Source of the DNA: Nereocystis luetkeana
Taxonomy: Eukaryota; Sar; Phaeophyceae; Laminariales; Laminariaceae
NCBI GenBank assembly: GCA_031213475.1
Contig: JARUPZ010000024.1
Location: forward strand, 744,001-808,000
DNA: 64,000 bases
Direction: 5' to 3'
Positions 46,606 to 58,689 of this stretch are shown piece after piece; position 1 is the first letter of the stretch, and every line of letters starts with the position of its first letter. The notes under the pieces were generated by a model. The model saw only the letters and a list, made by a program, of their open reading frames with translations, had not been told where the DNA came from and made no database searches. The position numbers and the translations under genes are program-made.

Positions 46606-48502
46606 CAGGCTATTAATAATAATAGACGATAGAGAGATAGTGGTGACAGATGACGGACCGCAGCCTCCGATATGTGACTATAGCAGTTAGAGCCTGTGGT
46701 TTCACTTTTATAGGGCTCTACCCTATATACCTCCAATATTATATGATATCTCCATAGTACTTACCAGTAGTCATGCTTTTTTTGCTGGAATGCGCTACAT
46801 ATAGAACTACTTACAGATGTATCACTCTCTCGGCGCACTCGGTTGGTACATCCCTGGCCTCCCAGAGCTTCCACTTGGAAATCGCCTCTCTTTGGTACAT
46901 GCCGGATTTTTATACCGATTCTTTGTTTTCTCCATTTATTTCTCTTGTCACTTTCGGTTATGTTTTTTTTCCTTTTTCTTCTTTCGTTTCGTGTGCATGC
47001 GTGCGTGCGTGCGTGTACTCGGAGCGCGGCACCGCGGGCGAGTCCGGCGCTGTCGCGGGTGTCAACGGGTGCTGGCGTGTAGAGGGAGGATTACAAGGAG
47101 CGCGGTCGCCGTTTTCGTGGCTGGGCGTTGCGTGTGCCTCGCGACACGAGGGGTGCATGAATCGGCTCTGTCTGGCCTCCATACTTACTTGTGGTTTTCG
47201 ATAGAGTATCTACGAGCCTTTAAGGATCGTTTAGGATTGCAAGAACACATTCAAGCGATGCTTACTTTCGCGACCAAGCTGAAGATCAAAGAGAGAGCGA
47301 CGCAATCTGAGCATCAACATTGTCGAGCCGGCGAACGACGGCCACGGTGAGCACCGGGCTTCACGCGAGGCGGGGGACGGGGCTCACTGTGGCAGAGAGT
47401 GAGGATTTCTTTGCCGGGACCGAATCGGTGGCAAGGTGGTTGCGAAAGGGGTGGGCGGCTTACGAGGCTGAGATAGAAGTTCCGCTGTTCGATTTTTTTC
47501 CTTTTTGACCGGTGCAAGGTGTTCCAGTCATCATGCAGAAAAAATAAATGAGGGGACGGGGATTTTTTTTATCTCCAAATTTTTCGGTTTCATTGTCATT
47601 GTTTTTGTGGTGCTGCTGTGCCTCGCTGTACTTTCTCTTTCGTACATACAGCAAGCATATCAAAGGAAGAAAATGATTGCCCTACCTGGGGTACGTACGG
47701 CATGTGAGCGAGCGTAGCGGACGGAACCACCCGCGCCGCGAAGCGTATATATATGGCGTCCGAGCTGTTTTTTTCCTGAAGCATGGCAGCGGGACTCTTG
47801 GCGTTATCAAGTCGCCAGTTAGTTTGCAACTACAGTACAATAAACTCATGGACCTCTGTCCGCTTCGCAAAAGTTGATGTTATTTTCCTTCCTGAGCGAG
47901 CGTAGCGGGCGGCGTAGTGAGTGTACACAATCTCGTGGTGCGTCATCGCAATATACTGACTGTTGTCTGCATTACACCACACGTCTACTTGCGATATACT
48001 AACTTCGCGGAGAAGGGGTTCCTGTATCATCATTCATGCATTAAATTTTGGTGTACAGGGTAGTACGTACGTAGCGGGCACAGATCGCCAAGTACCGAGG
48101 CAGTGCTTTACCATTAGTGTGGCACAGACCCCAACCACGAGAAAGTGCCTATGTGACACAACGGTAACGTACATATATATATAGGTGATAAAAACACACG
48201 AAAGCACGATACATAGGGCAGACATGAAGTTAAATATCGCAATATACAAGGTACATGATATATAACAATATATATATATGCATATCATATATCACCATAT
48301 ATATATATATATATATATGATATATCACACGATTTATGACATGATATTATATTATATCGTATACCCTGCATATATCACATCGCATAGTAGTGATATATCG
48401 AAAAAAGCCCCATGATATGTACATGACTACGAAAAATTAACTTTCTAGTCATTTTTTTCGGGGGTATTTATAGATATCATATACTCCCCCCCCCACTATC
48501 AT
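46606..48502. other. spacer, one possible exon, no confident gene
   Basis: A plus-strand stretch 47204-47345 between a GGTTTTCGATAG acceptor and a CCACG/GTGAGC donor reads FKDRLGLQEHIQAMLTFATK and may be an exon of unknown family. The rest is C/T-rich or AT-rich. A G/T run (GTGCGTGCGTGC) lies near 46997. Confidence 0.35.
48160..48495. repeat. AT-rich block of ATATATCA/TGATATAT palindromes
   Basis: TA runs (48264-48279, 48297-48317) are mixed with repeated GATATATCAC and its complement. The block ends in a C-run at 48487. It can form many hairpins and sits directly 5' of repeat copy 3. Confidence 0.8.
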
Positions 48503-49000
48503 ATATAGGTTGGGTTGGCATCGGTTTGGCAACGACACTGTAAAACATGCCGCTCACTACGTGAGCTAGACAACCAGGGTGCCGCTTTTTCTTTTTCTTT
48601 TTGGCGGTCGGTCCCAGCTGGTTGTCGAGTTAGATCGTTTGTGCGAGGTGAACAATATTTACTCCGCACACGTGGGAATGTTCGTGTCACGTAGAGTTTG
48701 TAGTAAGGCATCCAAGAGGAAGTTACATCGTACTCCAATTGTTGTCTCTGGAATGCCTACACCGGAAACCAAATCAACTCATTGAAGCTGGCACCCATGT
48801 GCAAGTCCGCCTCAAAAGCGGTTCTTTGGAGGATGCAGCTCACCCTTCATGCGACTCGCCAGACCCATCGCGGCGCTTCGCGCTTGGTGCAAGCAATGTC
48901 TGTCTGATCGGTGAAAACCCGACATGCTCCGTCCCGGCATTGTAGGGATGCGAGGGTCTATGGTCATACCACTACGGCCATGCAAGAGATCGCGTACATA
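48503..49000 (+). repeat. 0.5-0.6 kb dispersed repeat, copy 3
   Basis: The copy starts TATAGGTTGGGTTGGCATCG and ends near GGTCATACCACTACGG. It is the best-preserved copy. It contains an internal inverted repeat (GACAACCAGGGTGCCGC against GCTGGTTGTC), TCGTTTGTGCGAGGTGAACA, CCTTCATGCGACTCGCC, GCGCTTGGTGCAAGCA and CCCGGCATTGTAGGGATG. A C-run follows at 49017. Confidence 0.8.
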
Positions 49001-50610
49001 ACCCCTATCGAATACACCCCCCCCCCCCCGCCCCCCCAATTTTTAGGTGATAGCAAGCTCTAATAGCGGTATACAACTGACCTGCGACACGCGAGTGGTT
49101 TGACCCGGTGCTGCTTGACAACATTTGCTGCTAAAAAGCGCGGTTGTTATGTTGTTTCTGCACTTTTTTCAAATATGTCAGCTTTGAGTTCGACTGATTA
49201 AATAGTTGATATTCAACTTTGCAAGCTACGTGATACGTGTCGTCTATACGAGTAGCCCACTTTTACTTAAAAGTACAAGTTGTGTGGTAAGCCGTTCGCG
49301 CGTACTATACATGTAAACAAACGTTGTTTGTGCTCTTTGCGTGCTCTCTGATGTCTAGATTTCTTCGGTGTGCCTCCGGGGTGCCCGCAGTATAGTTTTT
49401 CGACTCCTCACGTCGACTTGTTCAACTTGAGCGCTCCCGACGCGGGGGAGGGGGGGGGTACCTGGTACCGTCCCCTCTCTCTACGCCTGAACAACATATA
49501 TGCAAAACTAAAATCAGGGGACGGTAGAGAGCCGTCCCCTCCCTCTGGCCTGCTTGATACGAAAGGCCTTCCACCATAATATAACACTACTGTGAGGCCG
49601 TGACCGCTGGCCTCTAGGCTACAGCTACGTCTGGCTGCGTAGCTGTGGCCACTGCAGCAGCAGTGAGTGATATAAAGGATCTATGAAGGACGTACACCCT
49701 GGTGAGTGGGTATGACTAAGCTGAATGATAAGCCCTAGAACTGCAGTCTCGTTTCGGGGACAATTTGGGACAAACTACTTGGAATTTGAGTGGTGTGTCC
49801 CCAAAACGTGACTGGAGTTCTAAAAGGGTTGAGTGGCGAGAGCGTTCTTTTCTTTCGTCGGCACCAGTCGGCACATTGCATGTCATTGAGGTCGCCAAGT
49901 TTATTGAGACAATAAAAAATATGATGTCCAGACCGGATTCGATAGGGAGTATACTATCTGGATAGATAGATAGACAGATAGATCGACAGACACAGACAGG
50001 GTATCTTCCGCACTTGTGCATACCTCACCAACGACAACCCATCGGCGAAATGAGCCGCTGACCGCACTTGTGGCCCATGATACCTCGTCTGCCTATCCTT
50101 ACCTGCGTCTGTATGTGTCCTGTATGTCACTGTCGGAAAAATCGCGAAAGTATCTTCCGGAAACTTACATACTCGTAGGGCATGACGGCACGGCTAGCTT
50201 GGCCGTAGAACCGAACGTTTACGCTGAACTGCACGTACTTATCAGTTAGTTATGTTCACGACGACGCAGTGGGCAATCGAGCAGCGAAGTATAACACTAC
50301 TGTACGAAGATCAGGTATAATAAATGCATGGCATGTTACCTGGTAGTAGCTGTTGTATGCCAGCTATTATAGTAGGGGGGAAACGACGCCTTTATACGAG
50401 TACGAGGACGTACGCCTCTTCAGTACCTCAGTACTGCCACACAAATCATACTTGAACAAAATAAAAGCATGGTCCAAAAATATAATCGGCCCCCACGGGG
50501 CAGGGGGGGGGGGCGGGGAAGGTTGCTGCGAGTTCTCGTTAGGGGACCTGCTCCCGCCTTACCCCCAAACTCGCAACTAGGTGAATTACATAATAATAAC
50601 CATATGGTAT
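49001..50610. other. spacer with a perfect hairpin and two TACCTGGTA motifs, no gene
   Basis: GGGGACGG (49517-49524) and CCGTCCCC (49532-49539) form a perfect 8-bp stem with a 7-base loop. A related CCGTCCCCTCTCTCTACG lies upstream at 49465. TACCTGGTA occurs at 49459-49467 and 50337-50345. A GATA/GACA microsatellite lies near 49962-50000. Confidence 0.5.
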
Positions 50611-50612
50611 TC

Positions 50613-50640
50613 AGTTGTTGTTGTTGTTGTTGTTGTTGTC
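50613..50640 (+). repeat. GTT microsatellite
   Basis: About eight GTT units in a row. It resembles the complement of the CAA tails of the LINEs here, but no LINE sequence adjoins it. Confidence 0.9.
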
Positions 50641-52589
50641 TTCACATGAACTCTTCCTTCCTACCCAGCTTCATCAGTACACCCAGTGTCCGTCCTGATT
50701 ACCCTATCCTAGAGAGGAGGTACTGATTAGGTGGTCACAGACTGTGAGATAAAAGAGGAAGACCAAGAAATAAAACTGAATCGCAAATCCAAGTGCCACG
50801 CAAGTGAAATGTCTGCGTAACGGGTGCGAGAACACAACAACACAAGCAAGACCCGGGAAACTAACAACAAAAAAGACAATAAAACCATAGAAAAAAACTA
50901 AAATCTGAGTAGATGAAAAAAAAAAAGAAAAAAACAGAATACAAACGACGCAAGGACTTCAGAAGGGCTGCTAGACGGAAAGCATACGTACGCAGGAAGG
51001 GGAGGTATCTGCTGCGCGGACGAAGCAACACGAAAGAGAGGGAGATACAGGCAAAGGTCTGTAAGAGCTAGTCGAACCGATACCTAGCCACCCGACTTAT
51101 CATTTCGTTTCTGCATTCAATTTCGTCGACAGCTGTATCAATACAGCTGCCGCCCCTCCCTGATATCACATTTATTTGGGTCCCAGTCCCTATTATAATG
51201 AGGGGATGCTATTAATATTTACATATTGACCTTGCGAGAACCCCAAGGGGCTTAGGGGATATATCCCCTGTCGCATTAAATTCAATAGAATAGTTTAACA
51301 ACATGGTATATAATGCCCAATATCACATTTTGGTTCTATTCAATATGATCATTGACTGTCATGGTGGTGTTGGGGATTCCCCCAGTCCTCATTACAAATT
51401 TGAAAATGAGCCATGATCGGATGGAATTGAATAGAAACGCTGTATCACATGCCATACGTACATACATGGTGAGGGTCGCGCAAAGCGGCTGGAGATCCAG
51501 CACTGCATTTGTGGATACCCGAAGCCTGTAGGGGATCCCCTAAGTAAGGCGAGTGGGGGTCTCGTAAGACAAAAGGGAGCACCCAACTAGGGGGATCCCC
51601 TGACTCGCAACACATACATGTGCCTCTCGGCCCCTGTGCCTTGTCGATACTATTGATCGTTCGTCGTGTGTCTTCTGTCTTGCGTCCTGTGTGTTGGGCG
51701 CGGGGGGCGTCTCTTGGACCTTGTGCGGTGTGGATGTCTCGCGTCCTGTGTTACGGGGGGGGGGGGAGCACTTGCTGCCCTTTTTGCTAGTGAATGATAT
51801 TGATCGTTGTGTATCTTGTGTATTGCATTGCGTCTGTGTGAATGTGTTTTTTTGTCCACCCCATATATATAATCTTCCTCCAGTAGTAACTCAAATCCAG
51901 GGTCACATATACGTCCTTTCCAGTCTCCACGGTATGATACCTGAGAATGATGGAAATATGCATCGCACCAGATTTCAAGCCAGGGGCGCATGTAATTTCA
52001 ATGGGTACACGGCTGTGCGGGGACTCAAATCGTGCGCCGGGTGGTGCACCGTTCGACCTTACCATGAATGAGGCGTGGGAGAAAAGGACTATATAGCGTT
52101 GCGAAGTCTCAGTTAAAGTTTTAGAGGCGTACTGGGGTCAAGGGGCCTCTCGCCCCTCTTCCCCGTGCCCCTGAACCATCATCCAAAATTATTGTCTAAC
52201 AACCCATCCGGGAAAAAATCGAGTTCACACTGCCTACCGGTGCGTACTTGACTGCCAAATCGGTACCGCCACCAATAAATATATTATTGTTCTCTGGGGA
52301 AGGGGGGCGCTTGTGCAACGGTATTCGAGAGTTCCACACGGGTATTAGGCGTGTTTCTGTGTGGAGCATTCCACGGGGTGTGACATGTTTTTGTCCGCCA
52401 CTACACATAAATCCATGCGCCAAGTACGTCATCACTCCGACCAAAATGTACTCTGAAAACTATCTCTCATGGAAGTAAACAGCGGATATACGTTAAAAAC
52501 TAGCCGCGTTTCATCGAAAGGGATAACTAGTGCTGTTACCGAAGTTGTCAATGCTGTCGTCCTCAGAAATGGCGGTGAACAACGTACTA
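50641..52589. other. spacer, no gene
   Basis: A-rich at 50820-50940. GGGGATCCCC-like words recur between 51240 and 51600. No coding frame is supported. Confidence 0.4.
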
Positions 52590-52703
52590 TTACGGGGGAC
52601 AATAGTTAATAGGACCTATGGTGTATACTTAAAAACCTACCAGGTATATATTTGACCATTTTTACTAACAATATTTGGTCCTATTAACTATGGTCCCCCG
52701 TAC
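52590..52703 (-). mobile_element. TA-flanked MITE, copy 3 (114 bp)
   Basis: The inverted repeats TTACGGGGGACAATAG and CTATGGTCCCCCGTAC are flanked by TA (52588-52589, 52704-52705). The orientation is opposite to copies 1 and 2 (AATATTTGGTCC at the right). It carries a TACCAGGTA motif at 52638-52646 that copy 5 lacks. Confidence 0.9.
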
Positions 52704-53046
52704 TATTGGAAATTCCACTTTGACTGCTTTGATGAGATGGAAAGGCTCGAAGACTTTGTTAGGAACACCCGTACTACACCCATTAGGCTGCGTTTTCTTT
52801 ACGACTTTAGAGACGTTGTGGTATTGCTCTTGTCGTGCTGACACTGTAGGGTGAAGAGGCCTAACGAGATTGATGCCGAACAACGCGTCGAGAATCCCTC
52901 CACAAGATGTATCTCTCGGGCCACTGACAAACGCTTGAAAGACAATTATATACTACAAGGACACGGCTTTCATACCAGCAGGGACGCGTTTCTGGGAAAC
53001 GCGAGGAAACAAAACAGCACCGGCTTCAAAAGGCGGGAAAAGGCTA

Positions 53047-53231
53047 TCACGGGGGGGCATAGTAAATAGGACCAAATATTCCTAGTAAATATAGGTAAAT
53101 ATATATAGTTTTTTGTCTATACAGTATGTCCTATCTACTATGATGGTCCCCCGTGATATTCTTAGTAAACATAGGTAAATATACAGGTTTTTGTCTGTAC
53201 GGTAGGTCCTATTTACTATGGTCCCCCGTAA
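53047..53231 (+). mobile_element. TA-flanked MITE, copy 4, with extra partial right end
   Basis: A full element (53047-53156, TCACGGGGGGGCATAG to CCCCCGTGA, TA on both sides) is followed directly by a second right half (53159-53231) repeating TTCTTAGTAAACATAGG-like core and ending CCCCCGTAA then TA. It looks like a tandem insertion followed by loss of one left end, or slippage. Confidence 0.85.
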
Positions 53232-53816
53232 TAGTTTGTCGCGAAAAAAAGCTTGTTTGCCACGTACCAGGTATAATTTAGAATATTTTCCTCCCAACAA
53301 GCACGAACATGTGTTGCGCGTGTATTGCGCTTGTATGTGACAGCGAAGAGATTGAAATGGGAACGGTGTGTTAACGATTTCTTGACGAAACCACTCTTCA
53401 AACAAACCTCCTGCACGACAAGTTGTGCGACAACCTCGATGTTATGTCGCTGATTAAATACCTCCACGTTCTTCTCTTCTTGTCACTCTAAAAGAGTGAT
53501 TTCCGCCCAAAATTCCTTGCCGCCAAAAAAAGTATTTATGTTGTTGATAGGGATGATATCAACCTCGTGCTCAACACGTACCTCCTGTGCGCTGGTGAAG
53601 AAAATTGAGGACACTATGGTAACCCTATATATATTAGACTAAACAAGAAAAATCCCACGCATGGACGCCACCAATGTACACCAATGATTGATCGTAAAAT
53701 AACACCTACCACAGGCTGGGAAAAAAACGTCCCCAAACTCAATAATAGCCTTTAGCCCGCCGGGCTAAGTAGCCCGGGTCGGGTGTATTAGTGTTTGTTT
53801 TTTTTTTCATGAATGT
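53232..53816. other. spacer, no confident gene
   Basis: A TACCAGGTA motif lies at 53265-53273. The minus-strand frame at 53216-53467 is not supported by any motif. Confidence 0.4.
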
Positions 53817-54725
53817 AGGTGGAAGTTGAAGCTTCCACAACTAACTCCCATGGAAGCTTCCACCAATTCCACAAAAGATCCCCCCACTTCCATGGAAGCT
53901 TCCAAAATAATGTGGAAGCTTCGACGGAAGTGAGTGATGGAAGCTTCCATGGAAGCTGCAAGCTGCAACTCCCATGGAAGTTAGTAGTGGAAGCTTCCGT
54001 GGAAGTGCCATGAAAGTGGCAGTGGAAGGTTTATGGAAGCTCCCGAGGAACTGCATCTACTTCCATTGGCTTCCGCGAAATTCCATCAATAATGATAGAG
54101 TGGCTCCACAACTCTCGGGCTGTTTCTGGAAGCTTCCCCTGCTTCCATGGAATCTTCCATGCAAGCCGTCTCCGCCGAAGTACATGGGCGAATCCATGGA
54201 AACTTCCTCTGCCACTTTCGTGGCACTCCCGCGGAAATGCTTCACGTATACGTTCCATGGAAGCTTCCACTACTTCCGTGGAAGCTTCCTCAACTTCCAT
54301 GAAGGTGATGGTAGCTTCATTGGGAGCGGAAAGCTTCAATTTAATTGCCAATGGGGTTGGAAGCCTCCGCAGGTGCTCCCTGTGGAAGCTTCCAGTAGCG
54401 TCTCCGCGGAAGCTTCCAAAGAGATGCGTTCACTTCCACGGGCTTCTATGACGTGACATGTGGTTCCATATGCTGCTACTTACATTCTCTTACTATCGAG
54501 AAAATTGACGGACTTGTACTCCTTTCACTGGCTTCCACGCGCCTTTCACGTACTTTCCAAAATATTCATGTCTTCCTTCTGTCTTCAACGACAAACGGGA
54601 AACAGAATGAGGCTTCCAAGCGACCTAGCAAACATTAGTTTTCCACGAAACGAAGCATATTGGGGGCTTCCGCGGAAGGAGGGAGAAGCAGCTGAACTTG
54701 TTGTTCGGCACCGGAAGCCTCAATG
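53817..54725. repeat. array 1 of the self-complementary 12-bp unit CATGGAAGCTTC
   Basis: The stretch is packed with GGAAGCTTCC and TTCCATGGAA, which together make a 12-bp unit equal to its own complement. Units are mutated and irregularly spaced (about 16-60 bp). Because the unit is 12 bases and self-complementary, all frames on both strands tend to stay open and read MEAS, SFHG or LPWK repeats. The open frames here are therefore not evidence of genes. Confidence 0.9.
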
Positions 54726-56556
54726 ATCAGTATTGGCTTCCCCTATTGGCTCATATGCATTCCAGTGTGTGTTTACGTGTTTTAAAACGTACTGTACGTA
54801 GCTCAGATGCGTACTGCGATAGAGGAAGCATGTTTGGGTCATTCTGACTCAAGGGCTTCCTCAACAGCAACCCAATATTGATACTCTCGACTGGTTCGCA
54901 ATGTTCTTCGAACAACGCCTACGATAGACCGAGCTTAAGCTCCCGTTTTCGTTTGTCAAAATCAGATTTTGGGAAAGATACAAACGTTCTCAAGTCCGAG
55001 CCCCAGATAATTTCGGTGATACCTTTGTCGTAGCATACTGTACCTCAATCAAACAATCAATGTTGTAATCCCACTTGGTGATATCGTGCGGACCTAGAGA
55101 GGAAGAACCTAGCTCGTGGGAGGATGTAGACACAAGCTTCCATGTACTCGTGCTCCCACGGTGCCGATTTCGTAGTAGTGTATAGCCGTGGACGCCAAGC
55201 TACCACGGGTGTATAACACATAATGGAAGCTGTGCGGGGAAGCTTTCTATCTAGACCCCCTTTGAGTAAGCCGCTGCCGGGATGATGAGTAAATGTCTGA
55301 TATTTATAAACAAGCTTCCTTCTACGTGTTTTCAGTCGTAATTTAAGTGGTGTCGTAAACGTGTTCCAAGTCATTCAGCAGTCTGTACGTAGACTACTTT
55401 GGTTCCACACTAACCATTCAACACGACACTGCCTGTTTGTTGTTGCGTCTAAGTACTGCTGGGTGTTTCCAGCGTTTGAAGTACGATGCATCGCACAATA
55501 TAGACAGAGGTAATAAAAGCGTTTTGGTAAGTATCGATATTTACGATAACACGCAGGACGGCGAGTGTAAGCAGTGAAGAGGCAGACACACTGCATACGC
55601 CGGTAGCTCCGTCAGATATTTACTTCGCACATGTATATCCTTGAATTTCATGTACTGCACAAAACGTTGAGTCCCAAATTCCCCCTCCGAGTACGCCCCC
55701 GAAACCTTTGCGTTCGGCAACTCTGCTCTGTGGACGACAAAAGGGAGGAAGTTGAGGTGGCTAAATTATTACGCCGTTAACCGCACAACCCCCCCCCCCC
55801 CCCCCCCCCGGCACCCCCGAAAGCACCTTGCGGTCTTCTACTCGAGCGTGATGTTAGGGCGAATCGTGCTACGGTCTGCAAGTCGTCCTCTGCCCTAAAC
55901 CATGCAGAATCAGGGGTTATCCAACACCCTTAAAGATGCTCGTTCCCGTAGGACTCATCAATCAGCCTAAGGACACCCTTTCTGTCGCCACCACGCATGC
56001 GCCGACCGCAACAAGGGGACAACACGGAAGCCAGGGCAATAGCAGGTACACAAACACTTACATCGTCCAGTCCTAGTATACCCCATCCCAGGAGCAGTAT
56101 TGAATAGAACACGACAGCGCACAGGGTAGGGCATGGAGGGATGAGAACGATATGGATGCCACCTCTTCCCAGCGTCCACGAAGGATTTGCTCGAATCCAT
56201 ATAGACACCCACGGGAGCAGCAGAACAAAACATCAGTCAATCCTACGGCATGGAGCTTAAACCACAACAATATTTGCCGCCCCAACCCCACCACCAACCG
56301 ACAACTACACTGATATCAAACATCACGCAAACGCCGACCCCAGCAGCGACCAATTAAAACACAGTCCCACACTTCGGTGTGTAGGCGTCGACCACAAACA
56401 GGACAATATCTCCCAGGCGTCCCCTGCCCCGAAGCACGCGAAACGGACAAACGGCAATCACGCTTTTAAGACACCAATCCGTGTCGATGAAGTTGGGAGC
56501 ATCAACATTCCTAACACCCCCCCCGTGCCCCCCCATATTATATACCTGGTACATAT
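54726..56556. other. spacer, no confident gene
   Basis: A C-run of more than 20 lies at about 55789-55810. A minus-strand frame at 55930-56208 has a hydrophobic stretch (AVVFYSILLLGWGILGL) but no splice support. A TACCTGGTA motif lies at 56543-56551. Confidence 0.4.
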
Positions 56557-56600
56557 ATGGGTTGGGTTGGCGTCGATTGGCGACGACGCGACTCCAAAGG
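56557..56600 (+). repeat. 0.5-0.6 kb dispersed repeat, 5' fragment only
   Basis: ATGGGTTGGGTTGGCGTCG, followed by a CGACGACGCGAC block, matches the start of copies 2 and 3 and then stops matching. Confidence 0.55.
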
Positions 56601-56827
56601 ACCTCTCTCTGTCAATCCTTTCGTGTAAATACTCCCCTGACCTGACGGCGTGAGACCAGTTTAAAGTCAGATGCAACGCTAAACAATTTCCTTTAATAGG
56701 AACTACTGTTAGGAAATACAAGACAGCTGTCGTTTTGTTGCACGTTCACTGCCCAAAGGTGGGAAGGTCGACACCGCTAGCTCGAAATTGATCCTGATTG
56801 CTCGCACACGTATTCTACGAGCTCTAG

Positions 56828-57331
56828 CTAGCCCGTTGAGGGCCCGTCCAAGCTGAGAAGAAAATAACAATTCAGAACAAAACGAAAAAACAAATAGACT
56901 TCGCCTTTCTTTCCCGGTTGAAGGGAAAGCGATACTGGAGAACAAACGGAGGATCGCCAAGGAAAACAAAGCAATACTATTAATAGGTGAAAACAAGGTG
57001 GACGCCAAGGTGTAGCTCCACCAGCGATGCATCGCCCCCAGCTGTGGTAGCGATGACGCCTAGCCCTGAAAAGAGGGGAGTGTGCCGACACGTCTCGCCG
57101 ACCATACGCTGCTGCTAACACGGCATCGGTATTCAGTAGCGCGAGATCTGCACCGGATAAAACGCGGGCGCCGTTCAAAGAACATCTTCGCTTGGCTTCA
57201 ACAGACGTTTTGTTTAATGCACACTCGATTCGAGTAGGGCCCCCATGGTCCGCTTTTTGACTTGCGGCGATGAAACCTGCGTTGTCTAGTACCGGCGGCA
57301 TGTCGTTCGCGTATCGTCTGCTCTCTGTCAA
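56828..57331 (-). CDS. open frame of 167 codons, unknown, doubtful
   Basis: The frame opens MTESRRYANDMPPVLDN and contains RVLSGADLALLNTDAVLAAA, after which composition turns hydrophobic and Phe-rich. No family is recognised. It is the longest frame outside repeats apart from the 61 kb gene, but no splice partner or codon signal confirms it. Confidence 0.3.
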   Translation of the reverse strand: MTESRRYANDMPPVLDNAGFIAASQKADHGGPTRIECALNKTSVEAKRRCSLNGARVLSGADLALLNTDAVLAAAYGRRDVSAHSPLFRARRHRYHSWGRCIAGGATPWRPPCFHLLIVLLCFPWRSSVCSPVSLSLQPGKKGEVYLFFRFVLNCYFLLSLDGPSTG

Positions 57332-58689
57332 ATACCTGTCTAGTACACGGTGTGTTCGTTGCCGCGTTGTCTCATAGTATTGGGTGGGTGGGCCCGCTGG
57401 TTTCTGCGTACGCTGATTCGATAACGATGAACCGCTGCTGTGAAAACAAAGTTGTGATGGTGCTGATGCGATATGCCACTCCGCCTACCGCGGCCAACGC
57501 GGGTTAGCAAAGCTACATACCGAATGGATTGCCCTTTACTCCCGAGCAATCGTCGATAAAACCAGACTCCACGCGCGTGCCTCTTCCACTAGGCCTGTAC
57601 TGCAACACAGGTCAGGTTCCATTCCCATGGGCATTCTGAAGTGAACTGCGCCTACTATGGTTCACCAGAGGCGCGGGGCGATCCGACGTTGTGGGAGGTT
57701 GACGGCGGCGGAGACGAATCGTTTTTGTGGAACAGTTCCATGGCGGAGAGCAATAACTCATGGATTCACGGTACGAGTGGTCGATGTGATATTGTCGCTC
57801 AGATAGTGCAGTTCGTGTTTTTGTGCGAATAAGCCTGCCCTCATGCAGAAACGGAGACCTTAATGAGACAAATTACCATAGTAGTATATTCGATAAGCAT
57901 GCAACGTTATTTGTGGTTGTCTTTGTACCGACGAGGGGGATATGTAAAACATATCAAGGTGTTCAGTGGATGGCCGAAGAAGTTATGCTTCGTAGAACGG
58001 CGGTTTATCGCTGAGTCTCCTGCAGAAGGCAAACAATCAACTACCACGTGCAGACCACATGCTCCATGAACCCTTCACGTATCGCGTCTGCTGTATAAAT
58101 ACTACCCTCGTACCCCGAGCGGATTATTTTGACATAGGCGTATCGAGTAACGATGTTGGAATCACGTCCACGACGCTTCTTGCTCCCTTTTGGTATGAAT
58201 CAGGCACGTGGTGAAAGCAGATGCCACCCGGTGCTGACCGAGTTGTTCCAGATCCAGTGCAGTCTGGTCCGATACGAGAGGCCGTTGAATGAAAAGTTAC
58301 ATGGAGAAAACCCTGCCTTCGACAGTGAGCCTTCGAGCTGCACCTAATATGTATCGCGTTACGGGCGTGCGTACTTCTTGGTGGACCACGTGGCCTTGGT
58401 CATTAGGCGAATGTTCGTGTGGTCCCTTCAAAACAGGGGATACGGCATGTGGGCAGCGACAGAATGTCTAACGTGACGGTCTGTCAGGGAGGGTATGAGG
58501 GGGATGTGGAGGAGGATGGGTGGGCAATCGGGATGCAGGTGGGCGCGTGTATCTATGACCGTGAAGTATTCTGCCGCGCATGCAGTTTCTCCCACTACGG
58601 ACGTGTGTGCATCGTGGGGGCCTAACTGATATTGGTGACGAGGCCGATGTCGTGCGCCCTCTTGAACAACGTACACGTCTGTGTGTCGC
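57332..58689. other. spacer, no supported gene
   Basis: Only short frames without motifs or splice partners are present. Confidence 0.4.

Noticed and set aside
47460-48290. Short frames with hydrophobic runs
   Set aside because: AT-rich or T-rich composition and no motif.
53819-54456. Open frames reading MEAS/SFHG repeats
   Set aside because: The 12-bp self-complementary unit has no stop in any frame on either strand, so openness carries no information.
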